A DNA stretch of 10,860 nt from an uncultured Collinsella sp. (GTDB lineage: Bacteria; Actinomycetota; Coriobacteriia; Coriobacteriales; Coriobacteriaceae), in the NCBI GenBank assembly GCA_902468695.1, contig CABQZS010000001.1, forward strand, positions 1-10,860, written 5' to 3'. Within the stretch, counting starts at the first letter, position 1. Each line of letters begins with the position of its first letter. The notes beneath the pieces were generated by a model that did no database searches, was not told the origin of the DNA, and was given only the letters and a program-made list of their open reading frames with translations. The translations under genes and the position numbers were made by a program. Positions 1-7,758 of the stretch are shown piece by piece.

Positions 1-10
1 GTTTTCTCTT

Positions 11-157
11 TTATCCAATTCCGATACACTCCAAGCACAGCCTAATCGCTTTGGCCAGCACGGCATCCGCCTCGCCACGCATAACACCAAAGCACACCAT
101 GGCAATTCCGACGGTCAACAAAGCGACCTGTACCATGGGTTTTACCGCTTTGAACAA
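11..157 (-). CDS. CD1871A-like CXXC membrane microprotein
   Basis: A 48-residue protein read on the minus strand from a TTG start to a TAA stop. A strong AAAGGAG ribosome binding site (166-172) lies 8 bases before the TTG. The nearer GTG codons are too close to that site to be used, so TTG is the chosen start. One hydrophobic segment (about residues 9-26) is followed by a short MRGEAD motif and a conserved-looking C-terminus, AIRLCLECIGIG, with CLEC (41-44) as the CXXC motif. This matches what I recall of the CD1871A family of CXXC microproteins, which are often found beside 4Fe-4S or FMN-binding redox membrane proteins. The function is unknown. A metal or thiol role next to an electron-transfer protein is inference. 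The downstream neighbour lies off the left edge. It is divergent from the two-component system. The reading frame is well supported; the family name is from memory. Confidence 0.8.
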   Translation of the reverse strand: MFKAVKPMVQVALLTVGIAMVCFGVMRGEADAVLAKAIRLCLECIGIG

Positions 158-247
158 CTCGACCACTCCTTTCGTTACGCGACCATTGGACCATATCGAC
201 TATAAAATCCGTGTTAAGCGCGATTTGGAATGTGCAAGGAGACTGTT
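158..247. promoter_or_regulatory. Divergent intergenic region upstream of the two-component system
   Basis: This 90-base gap separates the CXXC microprotein (minus) from the response regulator (plus) and must hold promoters for both. On the plus strand the AT-rich TATAAAAT at 201-208 is a plausible -10 region, but no matching -35 is found at 16-18 bases. On the minus strand TATAGT, read across the same AT-rich stretch, is an equally weak candidate. The plus-strand ribosome binding site AAGGAG (235-240) sits 7 bases before the ATG at 248. No clear operator repeat is visible. Confidence 0.35.
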
Positions 248-922
248 ATGCGTATTTTGATCGTCGAAGACGAGCGAGCACTGTGCGATGCAATCGCGCG
301 CAGTTTGCGAAACTTGGCGTACAGCGTCGACTGCTGTCACGACGGACAGGAGGCGCTCGACCTGCTGGGCGTCGAAGTCTTTGACCTCGTGGTACTCGAC
401 CTCAACCTTCCCCGTATCGATGGCATGACCGTGCTCAGGGAACTTAGGAAAACCGACTGCGAGACCAAAGTGCTGATTCTGTCCGCGCGTGGCGAAGTAT
501 CCGATAAGGTCGACGGACTCGATGCCGGCGCCAACGATTACCTCACCAAGCCGTTTCATCTGGACGAACTTGCGGCAAGGATCCGCAGCCTTACCCTCAG
601 GCGCTTCGCACAAAGCGACATAGTATTAACCTGCGGGAAGCTCTGCTTTGACACCAAGGCGCGCATCGCCTCCGTGGACAGTGAGGCTCTATCTCTTACA
701 CGCAAGGAAACGGGAATCCTGGAATACCTGATGCTTAATCAGGGGCGCCCGGTAAGCCAGGAGGAGCTTATCGAGCACGTTTGGGATAGCAGCGTGAACA
801 GCTTTAGCAACGCAACCCGCGTTCACATCTCGTCACTCCGCAAAAAGCTACGCAGCGCTTTGGGATACGACCCGATTCGCAATCGGATTGGAGAGGGCTA
901 CGTTATGGAGGATAGCGAATGA
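248..922 (+). CDS. OmpR/PhoB-family response regulator
   Basis: This is a 224-residue DNA-binding response regulator. The receiver domain (about 1-115) has the acidic pair E7/D8, the phosphoacceptor D51 in VVLDLNLP, the switch residue S79 and the conserved K101 in LTKPF. The C-terminal winged helix (about 127-222) has the NATRVHISSLRKKL recognition helix and the terminal GEGYVM hairpin. The length is usual for the family. An upstream in-frame ATG at 230 lies before the AAGGAG site, while the ATG at 248 follows it by 7 bases and starts directly with the MRILIVEDE strand, so 248 is chosen. The stop overlaps the kinase start (ATGA, 919-922), so the two are translationally coupled. Its target genes are unknown; the divergent CXXC microprotein is a candidate by position only. 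Confidence 0.95.
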   Translation: MRILIVEDERALCDAIARSLRNLAYSVDCCHDGQEALDLLGVEVFDLVVLDLNLPRIDGMTVLRELRKTDCETKVLILSARGEVSDKVDGLDAGANDYLTKPFHLDELAARIRSLTLRRFAQSDIVLTCGKLCFDTKARIASVDSEALSLTRKETGILEYLMLNQGRPVSQEELIEHVWDSSVNSFSNATRVHISSLRKKLRSALGYDPIRNRIGEGYVMEDSE

Positions 923-2070
923 AAAGGCTTTCGCTGCAATGGCGCATAACGATCATGACGGCACTGCTCACGTGTGCGGCGTGCGTGCTGACGAACTGCC
1001 TGGTCGGCTATACGGGCATGCGCTACATGGATGCCATCGGCAGTGACATCTCGGCCTTTAACGCTGCCGGCGCGGATTCGCCCCAGGTGTTCGACCCAAC
1101 GAAAACGGCCCTCGATGACAAGGTCACTATCGTCGTAAACGACGCACAGGAGTCTTTTGGCACGACAGCCTGGTACATCACGGCTGGAGTCACACTCCTT
1201 GGCGGCGCGCTGGCATACTTTGTGAGCGGTCGTGCGCTCAAACCGCTACGGGCTTTTGCAGCCCAGGTTGAGCGTGTGCAGCCTGACAACCTAAGCGAAA
1301 TCAGACTCAGTGAAGATGTGCCCACCGAATTACAGCGATGCAGCGCCTCTTTCAACGACATGATCTCCCGTCTTGGCGAAGGGTTCTCTGCACAGCGTCA
1401 GTTTACCGGCAACGCCGCACACGAGCTGCGCACCCCGCTCGCCCTTATGCAAGCACAGATTGAACTATTCATCTCCGAGCACTCCGGTTTGCAACCCGAA
1501 ACAGCCAAGCTGCTCGGCCTGCTACAAGAACAAACCGAGCGCATGTCTCGAATGACCAAGGTATTGCTCGAGATGAGCGAGCTCCGCAGCGTTCCTTGCG
1601 AGGACGATGTGGAACTTGGTCCCTTGTCCGAAGAGGTCCTCACCGACCTTGCGCCACTTGCCGAAAATAAGGGCATAGCCCTCAATTGTGCTGGAGACGC
1701 TTTAGTAATCGGGAGCGACACGCTCCTCTATCGGCTGGTGTTTAACCTGGTCGAAAATGCCATCCGTTACAGCCGCCCCGACTCGTCTGTCAACGTCTCC
1801 ATCTGCGACAACGACAGCCACGTGTTCCTGCGAGTCGAGGACCAGGGCCCGGGAATACCCAAACAGTACCGTGAGAGCATCTTCCAGCCGTTCTTTCGTC
1901 TAGACAAATCCCGCAGCAGGGCATACGGCGGCGCAGGACTCGGGCTAGCGCTCGTTTGGGAGATTGCAGCGCTTCACGGTGGCACGGTAGAGGTCGAAGC
2001 AAGTTCCGAGAACGGGACCACCATGCTCGTAAGCCTTCCAAAACGATCCGCAGCGTTAACCGAACAGTAA
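919..2070 (+). CDS. Two-component sensor histidine kinase
   Basis: A 383-residue membrane kinase, the cognate partner of the upstream regulator by its 4-base ATGA overlap. The first membrane helix lies at about 10-31. A short extracytoplasmic loop (about 34-82) has no recognisable sensor fold. The second helix is at about 84-103, followed by a HAMP linker. The HisKA dimerisation helix carries the phosphoacceptor H168 in the HELRTP motif. The HATPase domain shows the N box (N276 and N280 in NLVENA), the G1 box DQGPGIP (308-314), the F box near FQPFFRLD (322-329) and the G2 box GGAGLGLAL (337-345), so it should be catalytically intact. The small loop suggests sensing of envelope state, a small ligand or a partner protein, but the signal cannot be deduced. 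A QseC/CpxA-like description fits only in the broad sense of domain order. Confidence 0.95.
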   Translation: MKRLSLQWRITIMTALLTCAACVLTNCLVGYTGMRYMDAIGSDISAFNAAGADSPQVFDPTKTALDDKVTIVVNDAQESFGTTAWYITAGVTLLGGALAYFVSGRALKPLRAFAAQVERVQPDNLSEIRLSEDVPTELQRCSASFNDMISRLGEGFSAQRQFTGNAAHELRTPLALMQAQIELFISEHSGLQPETAKLLGLLQEQTERMSRMTKVLLEMSELRSVPCEDDVELGPLSEEVLTDLAPLAENKGIALNCAGDALVIGSDTLLYRLVFNLVENAIRYSRPDSSVNVSICDNDSHVFLRVEDQGPGIPKQYRESIFQPFFRLDKSRSRAYGGAGLGLALVWEIAALHGGTVEVEASSENGTTMLVSLPKRSAALTEQ

Positions 2071-2097
2071 AACGAAAGGGGTCCCGAGCAACAGGAG

Positions 2098-2115
2098 TAC
2101 AATTGCTGCTATTGT
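2098..2115 (+). promoter_or_regulatory. Possible promoter/operator element before the LuxR gene
   Basis: The sequence TACAAT at 2098-2103 resembles a -10 hexamer and overlaps a short inverted repeat, ACAAT-N7-ATTGT (2099-2115). No good -35 lies at the expected distance, so this is a weak candidate only. The LuxR gene may instead be read through from the two-component operon, because no terminator is visible in the 68-base gap. Confidence 0.2.
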
Positions 2116-2138
2116 TGCCAGCTGTTGGGAGATGGAAG

Positions 2139-3143
2139 ATGGACTGCGATGGCTACCCATGCGTTCCCATGCCGTTGATGTGCACTGCCTTTGTGCCGGG
2201 GCAGATTGACGCTGCGGTTGCAGGCATTTCCGACCCCGATTCACGCACCATCGCCACGGCAGAAGCGCTGTACTTTCGCGGACAGGCCGCCCTCGCTGCC
2301 AAGACGGCGCGCCCCTATCTTGACGCCACCGATTCCGCACTGCGCTATTCCGCATGCTTTATCTGCGGATACGCCAGCCTGTCGCTCAACCGTATCGCCG
2401 ATGCCCGCCGGCGCCTTGCGGGCATCCTCGATACGCCACCTGACGAGGAACCGCCTGCCGTCCACGCCATGCACATCCTGTTTGCCTCCGCCGCGAGCGT
2501 CCTGCTGCACTTGCCTTCCCCGTATTCTGCCGAAGAGTTTTATCCGCTTGCGGCGCATCTGCCCGAAGGCCTGCGCCTGTTCGCCAGCTACGTGATGGCG
2601 CACGCCTTGTATCTGCGCGGCGAATACGGCCGCAGCCTGGGTATGGCGGAAAATGCCCTGATCATGAAACAGGGGAGCTATCCCATCTCGGAGCTGTTTC
2701 TGCACTTGGCAGCTTCCATGGCATGCATGAGCCTCAAGGACATCGACGCCGCAAAAACGCACTTCGGAGCTGCTTGGGACATTGCGCGTCCCGACGGCCT
2801 TATCGAGCTCATTGGCGAGCACCACGGCCTTTTACAGGGGCTCATCGAAGCGTGCCTAAAAACGCAATACCCTGACGACTTCGCGCGCATCATCGAGATC
2901 ACGTACCGCTTCAGCTACGGCTGGCGGCGCATCCACAACCCCGATTCGGGCGAGGACGTGGCCGACGATCTAACGACCACGGAGTTCACCATGGCCATGC
3001 TCGCCTGCCGTGGGTGGACCAACGCCGAAATCGCACGCCATATGGGTGTGTCGCCGGGCACCGTCAAAAACCGCCTATCCGGCGTATACGCAAAGCTTGG
3101 CATCGGCACACGCGCCGAGCTGGTCACGCATATGTTACGTTAG
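2139..3143 (+). CDS. LuxR-type transcriptional regulator with TPR-like helical N-terminus
   Basis: A 334-residue regulator. The C-terminal LuxR/FixJ-type helix-turn-helix (about 278-330) is clear: the segment LTTTEF, the GWTNAEIARHMGVS turn, the VSPGTVKNRLSGVYAKLGI recognition helix, and RAELV. The N-terminal 250 residues are alanine-rich and helical with TPR-like spacing (for example around 40-60, 150-175 and 190-215). This recalls the MalT/LAL group but lacks the NTPase domain. No receiver domain is present, so it is probably not phosphorylated. The open frame runs back to 1956 inside the kinase gene, but the ATG at 2139 follows a GGGAG site (2127-2131) by 7 bases and is taken as the start. 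The gene follows the kinase after 68 bases and precedes the giant surface-protein gene by 155 bases on the same strand. Control of that neighbour is a reasonable inference, not a demonstrated fact. Confidence 0.88.
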   Translation: MDCDGYPCVPMPLMCTAFVPGQIDAAVAGISDPDSRTIATAEALYFRGQAALAAKTARPYLDATDSALRYSACFICGYASLSLNRIADARRRLAGILDTPPDEEPPAVHAMHILFASAASVLLHLPSPYSAEEFYPLAAHLPEGLRLFASYVMAHALYLRGEYGRSLGMAENALIMKQGSYPISELFLHLAASMACMSLKDIDAAKTHFGAAWDIARPDGLIELIGEHHGLLQGLIEACLKTQYPDDFARIIEITYRFSYGWRRIHNPDSGEDVADDLTTTEFTMAMLACRGWTNAEIARHMGVSPGTVKNRLSGVYAKLGIGTRAELVTHMLR

Positions 3144-3298
3144 CGACCGGACTGCCAAGCGCATCGAACGCGTTCCGGAACCCGGCGCTTCGCTCGATCA
3201 ATTTGGACATTTTGACCCTTGAACGGCACTACCGCCACGGGGCACCTTCTCGCAAAATTGGATTATTTCCTCCGATGTTTGCGGGATGGGAGCCAAAG
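3144..3298 (+). promoter_or_regulatory. Intergenic leader between the LuxR gene and the surface-protein gene
   Basis: This 155-base gap has no recognisable intrinsic terminator and no convincing -35/-10 pair. TTGACC (3212-3217) and GATTAT (3261-3266) are isolated promoter-like hexamers at the wrong spacing. It holds the overlapping palindromes at 3166-3181 and the GGGAG ribosome binding site (3288-3292), 6 bases before the ATG at 3299. A regulator-dependent promoter with a poor -35 would be compatible with this picture. Confidence 0.35.
3166..3181. repeat. Two interlocking palindromes upstream of the surface-protein gene
   Basis: GAACGCGTTC (3166-3175) and GTTCCGGAAC (3172-3181) are both perfect 10-base palindromes sharing a central GTTC. 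Together they form GAAC-GC-GTTC-CG-GAAC, 118 bases before the surface-protein start and just after the LuxR stop codon. Overlapping dyads of this type can act as regulator binding sites. The half-site spacing (2 bases) does not fit the LexA box, which needs 4. A role for the LuxR protein here is inference. Confidence 0.35.
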
Positions 3299-6200
3299 AT
3301 GCTTGATCGCCGTTCGTTACTTGTTGCCGGAGCGTCCTCGCTAGCGAGCATTATGTTGCCTCGCGTGCCGGGAAGCGCAAACGCCTTCATATTGCCGTTC
3401 GCGCCCACCGAAGCCCATGCCGACGAAAAAGACCCCTTCAGGGTGCTCGTTCTCTCGCGCACCATGTTCGGTGTGGTCGTGGTCGACGTCGCCAACAAGA
3501 ATACGCCCATCACGGGTGCCCAGGTCACACTCACATCGCGCTATGCCGCAGGCAAGCAGCCCACCGCCACTACCGATGACGAAGGCACGGCCATCTTTGA
3601 GGTCGCGCCGCTTTCGGAAGGCTACGTGGACGAGGCGACGCTTCTCGACGCGTATGACTTTAACGGCGGCATCTCCATTAGCATGGCGGGCTACCGCGAT
3701 GTCGAGATTCCCCTCGCGCGTGTCCAAGGCGGCACCGCCATTACCGCACCCACACGTCCGCTTTCCGACGGCGAGCCGTACTTCCGCCAGCTCACATTCG
3801 ACGAATGGGACATCCAGTACGCTGAAGCCACGTTCATGGCATTGCCGAAGGACGACACGGCAAACGAACAGCCCGATACGCACTCCTTTACCGTGCAGGC
3901 ACATCTGCCACAGGGTGGACAGGCAACGCTGTGCATCAACAAGGTATTGCCCGCCACGGGCGGCTCATCCGAAACCGTCACGCAAATTGGCCAAGTCAAG
4001 GCCAGCGCATCGGGCGCGGATAATCTGGCGACGTTCACACTCGAAGACAAGTTCGTCGATGCGGCATCGGACCTTCTGGAAGAAGGGTGCAAGCTGCGCT
4101 TTGTTCTCGACTATCAGGGCAAAACCTACACGCTCTCCTCCCCTATGGCCGTTGTTGCCGCGCCGGCGGCAAAGGCGGAGTCGGGCTCGACCACCATCAT
4201 TCCCACCACCATGGACCAAGAGATCACTCCGTTTGATTTTCCGGCGGCGTTTCCCGGCATCGGCGGTAATAAGTTCACGTGTTGGATGCCCTCGTTCCCC
4301 ATTTTGTTCGATTTCTCGTTTGCCGGATACGTGCTGTTTGGCGGAGGATACAAACCAGCCAGCTATATGAACGATTCAGGCAATCCGGATCCGGAGTACT
4401 GGAAGAAATCGCCGCGTGAGTCGGGCGCCAAGCAGGCAAACCGCTACCTCGACGAGATGGAGGGGAAGTGGAATCAGTACAAAAGTATGAGTGCCGGTTC
4501 GGGCACCGATCCAAGAAACACCAAGCTCCTTCGTCACCATTGCACGCCGCTGTTCACGATGGATATCGCCACACAGCTGTATGGCTCGCTCGCCTACGAT
4601 TGGGTGGGCAAAACCTGGGGTAACAACAACGACCCCGCGTACGGCAATATTAAGGCCCTCTTCCAGGTAAGAACCGACCTCAATTGGACCGAGCAGTTTA
4701 CCCTAGGACCGGTGCCGTTTTTCCTAAACGTCAACCCCTGGGTGCTGGCAAAACTGGCGCTCGCCGTGGGCGCCCACACGCACGGTAGCGGCGCGGCGTT
4801 TTTCAAAAACATATCGCTCGACTATTCAAACACCTCGGGCTCGTTCACCATCCAGATCGGGCTTGCCGTCACCTTTGGCGCCGGCGTTGCAGGCGTCGCT
4901 TCGTCCGCCGTGCGCGGCGCCGCATCCCTCACGCTGTTCATTGGGTACGAGAAGGCTGATGGACACCAGCTTCCGCGACTGCGCGTAGGTGCAGACGTCG
5001 ATGTCGATGTGATACTCCAGTTCGTGATGTTCAAGTGGACCACCAAGGCTTGGTCGGGGTCGTGGCCCACACTCCTCGATTCGTGGAATATGTCGGTGAA
5101 CAACGGCGACCAGTATGTACTCCAGCGCTCTGAGCTCGCATTGGGTGGAGATACGCCCTATACACTAGATGCCTGCTTCGGCTCAGCCGGCAACGCCGAG
5201 GCGGGCGGCGTTCCGCAATTTATCGCATCGGCCACCATCGTCACCAACGCCGAGCTGCTCGCACGCGCCGAGGTTAAAGCCACTGCCGTAAACGCCGCGC
5301 CTGTCGTGCGCGATTGGGATCAAGCGGTCACGTGCATTGAGCTCGAGGCGGATGTAGAAAGCGACGACACGGGACAGATCGAGCACTTCGTCCACGCACT
5401 GATGGAAAACGACGAAAACGCCGCGCCGATGTATGAGTACACCTACATCGGTCAAGCAACGAACGCCGTTGCGGACCCCAACGCCAATTCTGCCGGCGTG
5501 TCGGAGGACGAGCGTGGCGGCATCAAACCCTCGAGCGACAACGTGCTGTTTGCTGGCGTGCTCAGCGAAGCTCACATGAAGCTGGCAATGATTGCCGGCG
5601 TAGAATGCCTGTTCCGTATCGCCTCGGTGCGCTACGGCGACAATGGTCGATCGCGCCTGGTGGTGCACACAAAGGCAAACGGCACGTGGTCCGCTCCCAC
5701 GCCCGTGGACTTTCCCCTTGGGTTTGACGAGAACGACGTGAAGCGCGACAGCGTATACGATTACGACTTCGACGTGGTGGAATATACGGACGGAAGAGGA
5801 AACCAAGACGCCTACGTGCTGCTGGTCTCGGGCGAGCGCCCCGCCGGCGACAACACCCATTTCGATACGGCGAGCACATCCGGCATACTGTCCGTTGTGC
5901 GCCTGCACATAAGCAACGACGGAGCCCGCGTGATATCGCACACGTCGTGGCGCAGCATCTCGCGCGGCCGCCTTCAGGAGGATGGCTACCATTGCCTGCA
6001 GTGCCCACGCATCACGGTGGGCAAGACGCTGGTCGACGGGCGCCTGTCGGGCGCTTACCTCCACCGCCGCGGAACCACCGCAGAGAAGGCGCTCGGCAGC
6101 GAGGCCGAGGTTGCACTGGAATGCTTTACCCTGTGGTCGGATGATTTGGGCGACAGTCTCACGTTCCGTCAGGTCCTCCGCTTTCCGCAGGCACCGTCGA

Positions 6201-7666
6201 GCATCGAGCTCAGCACGCCCGAGAATATCAACGGCAAAATGGTGGTGCCCGTTGCATACGAGACTGCAGGCGGTTGTGGCTGTGCATCGTACGCCGTGAT
6301 CGGCCAGTCCATCGCGGGTTGGGGCGTTATGTCGCCAGATGCCACAGTACCCCACGCGGTGCCGTGGCCGCAGCACACGGGCTTTTTGGCAACCGTCAAC
6401 GAGCAACTGCAGCATATTACTTGGACGCGAGGCGCATCGGCATTTGCAACGCAGCCCGTGGGCGCCGCAGACTGTGGCCCGGCATCGTTTAGCGTAAGCA
6501 ACAACGGCAGGTGCGTGCTCTATGTAGAGAACACCGATGGCAAGGTGGGACAAACCTACGACGAAGAAGGCAACCCGGCAGCAGTGATGGGCAAGCACTT
6601 CCGCATCTTCGCCAGCACCTTGGCAGGCGATCTGTTCACGGAGCCGTTCGTGATGTGCGAGCTGGACCATCCCGTCGATCAGATAACGACATTTTTGACG
6701 TCGGGAGGCATGCTCTCCGCGCTCGCCACGCACATTGTGAGCGCAGAGAAGAGCGAGGCAGAGCTGCACGGCATCGAAGTGCCCTTAGTGGCGTGTGCCA
6801 CTCCGACGGGCGCGGTCGCTACCTCGGGCGCGGTGGTGCCCGGAGCAGCAGGTGAATCCTTTATGGTCACGGTGCGAAACGACGGCAACACCTTGCTGAC
6901 CGCCGGCACGATCGATCTGTACCGAGAGGGCTCCAGCCAGCCGTTCTCCAGCGCATCCATCGGGTTCGGAGCGAATACACGCATGGCATCGATCTACGAT
7001 CCGGAGCTCGCCGAGGATGCTTCGGCCAACGACATGGCACACGTGAAGTACGCGCTCGAGACGCTGGGCGCACGTTTTGCGACGCACCCGCTGGTTGCTG
7101 ACAATGGCAACGCCGTGCTGGCACCAGGCTGCACGGCACAGTTCCGCATGAGCTTCGCCATCCCCGAGAGTTGGAGCGACGAAGTGGGCAAACGCGTAAC
7201 GCTGTATGCGAAGGCGCGTAATCTGGTGGCGCTCGATCCCGTAACGCTCGAGGAAATTCGACCGGGCGCAAACTCGGCGCTGGGTGCCGTACTGCACGAA
7301 CTTCATGTGCCCGACGCGGCATGCGAGCGCTCAGAAGTTCAGGTCGGCGTATGCGACAGCGCGGATACGACAGGACTTCACGACGCCCCGATGACAGTCG
7401 ACGGCGATGGCGGCGCGAGCGGAGGTGGCTCCGGCGGAAGCAGCTCCGGTGGCGGCAGTGGCTCTGGCAGCGGCAAGGATCACGGCAATAGCAAGCGCCC
7501 CGGAAAAGCGGGCGCGCTTGCGGGCACGGGCGATGTCAACGCTCCCCTTACGGCAGCCGCTGCAGCACTCGCCGCAGCAGGCGCCGGCCTTATCGTCTAC
7601 AGCACCCGCCGAACCGCCCTCGGACGCGGTGCCAGCGACGAAGCCGATGCGGATAGGTCCCACTAG
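3299..7666 (+). CDS. Giant Tat-exported, LAGTG-anchored surface protein
   Basis: A 1455-residue protein of unknown function. The ATG at 3299 has GGGAG 6 bases upstream; the open frame continues back to 3014 inside the LuxR gene without other support. The N-terminus MLDRRSLLVAGAS resembles a twin-arginine signal, with likely cleavage after ANA (29) or AHA (41). Residues about 45-300 are beta-rich, with an Ig/CNA-B-like segment (GAQVTLTSRY, DDEGTAIFEV). Residues about 320-560 have aromatic, amphipathic strands and a charged helix (about 366-397). Residues about 780-1150 have repeated strand patterns such as NGTWSAPTPVDFP that resemble propeller blades. Residues about 1185-1215 (VTVRNDGNTLLTAG) look CARDB-like. 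A Gly/Ser linker (about 1370-1393) leads to LAGTG (1407-1411), a hydrophobic helix and arginines. LAXTG is the motif used by class E sortases. The tail after the helix is unusually long (about 20 residues, acidic). Adhesin or polymer-binding roles are inference; no catalytic motif is recognised. Confidence 0.88.
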   Translation: MLDRRSLLVAGASSLASIMLPRVPGSANAFILPFAPTEAHADEKDPFRVLVLSRTMFGVVVVDVANKNTPITGAQVTLTSRYAAGKQPTATTDDEGTAIFEVAPLSEGYVDEATLLDAYDFNGGISISMAGYRDVEIPLARVQGGTAITAPTRPLSDGEPYFRQLTFDEWDIQYAEATFMALPKDDTANEQPDTHSFTVQAHLPQGGQATLCINKVLPATGGSSETVTQIGQVKASASGADNLATFTLEDKFVDAASDLLEEGCKLRFVLDYQGKTYTLSSPMAVVAAPAAKAESGSTTIIPTTMDQEITPFDFPAAFPGIGGNKFTCWMPSFPILFDFSFAGYVLFGGGYKPASYMNDSGNPDPEYWKKSPRESGAKQANRYLDEMEGKWNQYKSMSAGSGTDPRNTKLLRHHCTPLFTMDIATQLYGSLAYDWVGKTWGNNNDPAYGNIKALFQVRTDLNWTEQFTLGPVPFFLNVNPWVLAKLALAVGAHTHGSGAAFFKNISLDYSNTSGSFTIQIGLAVTFGAGVAGVASSAVRGAASLTLFIGYEKADGHQLPRLRVGADVDVDVILQFVMFKWTTKAWSGSWPTLLDSWNMSVNNGDQYVLQRSELALGGDTPYTLDACFGSAGNAEAGGVPQFIASATIVTNAELLARAEVKATAVNAAPVVRDWDQAVTCIELEADVESDDTGQIEHFVHALMENDENAAPMYEYTYIGQATNAVADPNANSAGVSEDERGGIKPSSDNVLFAGVLSEAHMKLAMIAGVECLFRIASVRYGDNGRSRLVVHTKANGTWSAPTPVDFPLGFDENDVKRDSVYDYDFDVVEYTDGRGNQDAYVLLVSGERPAGDNTHFDTASTSGILSVVRLHISNDGARVISHTSWRSISRGRLQEDGYHCLQCPRITVGKTLVDGRLSGAYLHRRGTTAEKALGSEAEVALECFTLWSDDLGDSLTFRQVLRFPQAPSSIELSTPENINGKMVVPVAYETAGGCGCASYAVIGQSIAGWGVMSPDATVPHAVPWPQHTGFLATVNEQLQHITWTRGASAFATQPVGAADCGPASFSVSNNGRCVLYVENTDGKVGQTYDEEGNPAAVMGKHFRIFASTLAGDLFTEPFVMCELDHPVDQITTFLTSGGMLSALATHIVSAEKSEAELHGIEVPLVACATPTGAVATSGAVVPGAAGESFMVTVRNDGNTLLTAGTIDLYREGSSQPFSSASIGFGANTRMASIYDPELAEDASANDMAHVKYALETLGARFATHPLVADNGNAVLAPGCTAQFRMSFAIPESWSDEVGKRVTLYAKARNLVALDPVTLEEIRPGANSALGAVLHELHVPDAACERSEVQVGVCDSADTTGLHDAPMTVDGDGGASGGGSGGSSSGGGSGSGSGKDHGNSKRPGKAGALAGTGDVNAPLTAAAAALAAAGAGLIVYSTRRTALGRGASDEADADRSH
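7517..7531 (+). other. LAGTG cell-wall sorting motif codons
   Basis: These codons encode L-A-G-T-G, followed by D, a hydrophobic alanine-rich helix of about 20 residues ending in LIVYS, and then TRR. This is the standard order of a sortase signal. LAXTG in place of LPXTG is known for class E sortases of high-GC Gram-positive bacteria. No sortase gene is in the window. Confidence 0.7.
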
Positions 7667-7717
7667 CTCTCAGCCGCTTTTGTGGGGGGGGCGCTGACCC
7701 TGCTCATCGAACATCAA

Positions 7718-7753
7718 AATGGGCTGGTTCTGGATACCCAGAGCCAGCCCATT
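7718..7753 (-). terminator. Intrinsic terminator of the XRE/membrane-protein unit
   Basis: A 16-base-pair stem (one G-U wobble) with an ATAC loop: AATGGGCTGGTTCTGG pairs with CCAGAGCCAGCCCATT. On the minus strand it begins 5 bases after the TAA stop of the membrane-protein gene and is followed by TTGATGTT, completing a TTTT run with the stem foot. On the plus strand no T run follows, so it is best assigned to the minus strand, although the hairpin could also slow or protect the converging surface-protein transcript. Confidence 0.85.
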
Positions 7754-7758
7754 ACGCA

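Noticed and set aside
1956..2138. Upstream extension of the LuxR reading frame into the kinase gene
   Set aside because: The residues are basic and unlike the family, the overlap with the kinase is long, and the ATG at 2139 has a good GGGAG site.
3166..3181. A second LexA box at the GAAC/GTTC palindromes
   Set aside because: The half-sites are 2 bases apart, while the LexA core needs GAAC-N4-GTTC.
3014..3298. Upstream extension of the surface-protein reading frame
   Set aside because: It overlaps the LuxR helix-turn-helix coding region, has no ribosome binding site, and would bury the signal peptide. The start at 3299 has both a binding site and a signal sequence.
5183..6769. A 528-codon open frame on the minus strand inside the surface-protein gene
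   Set aside because: It is fully antisense to a well-supported gene, has no recognisable domain and reads as low-logic Arg/His/Val-rich sequence. GC-rich genes commonly leave such long shadow frames.
7684..7691. Run of eight G after the surface-protein stop codon as a phase-variation tract
   Set aside because: It lies downstream of the stop codon between convergent genes, so slippage would not alter any protein or an evident promoter.
7667..7717. A separate terminator for the surface-protein gene on the plus strand
   Set aside because: CCCAC and GTGGG could pair only around a long loop, and CAGCCGC with GCGCTG needs a bulge; no T run follows either. Only the hairpin at 7718-7753 is convincing, and it suits the minus strand.
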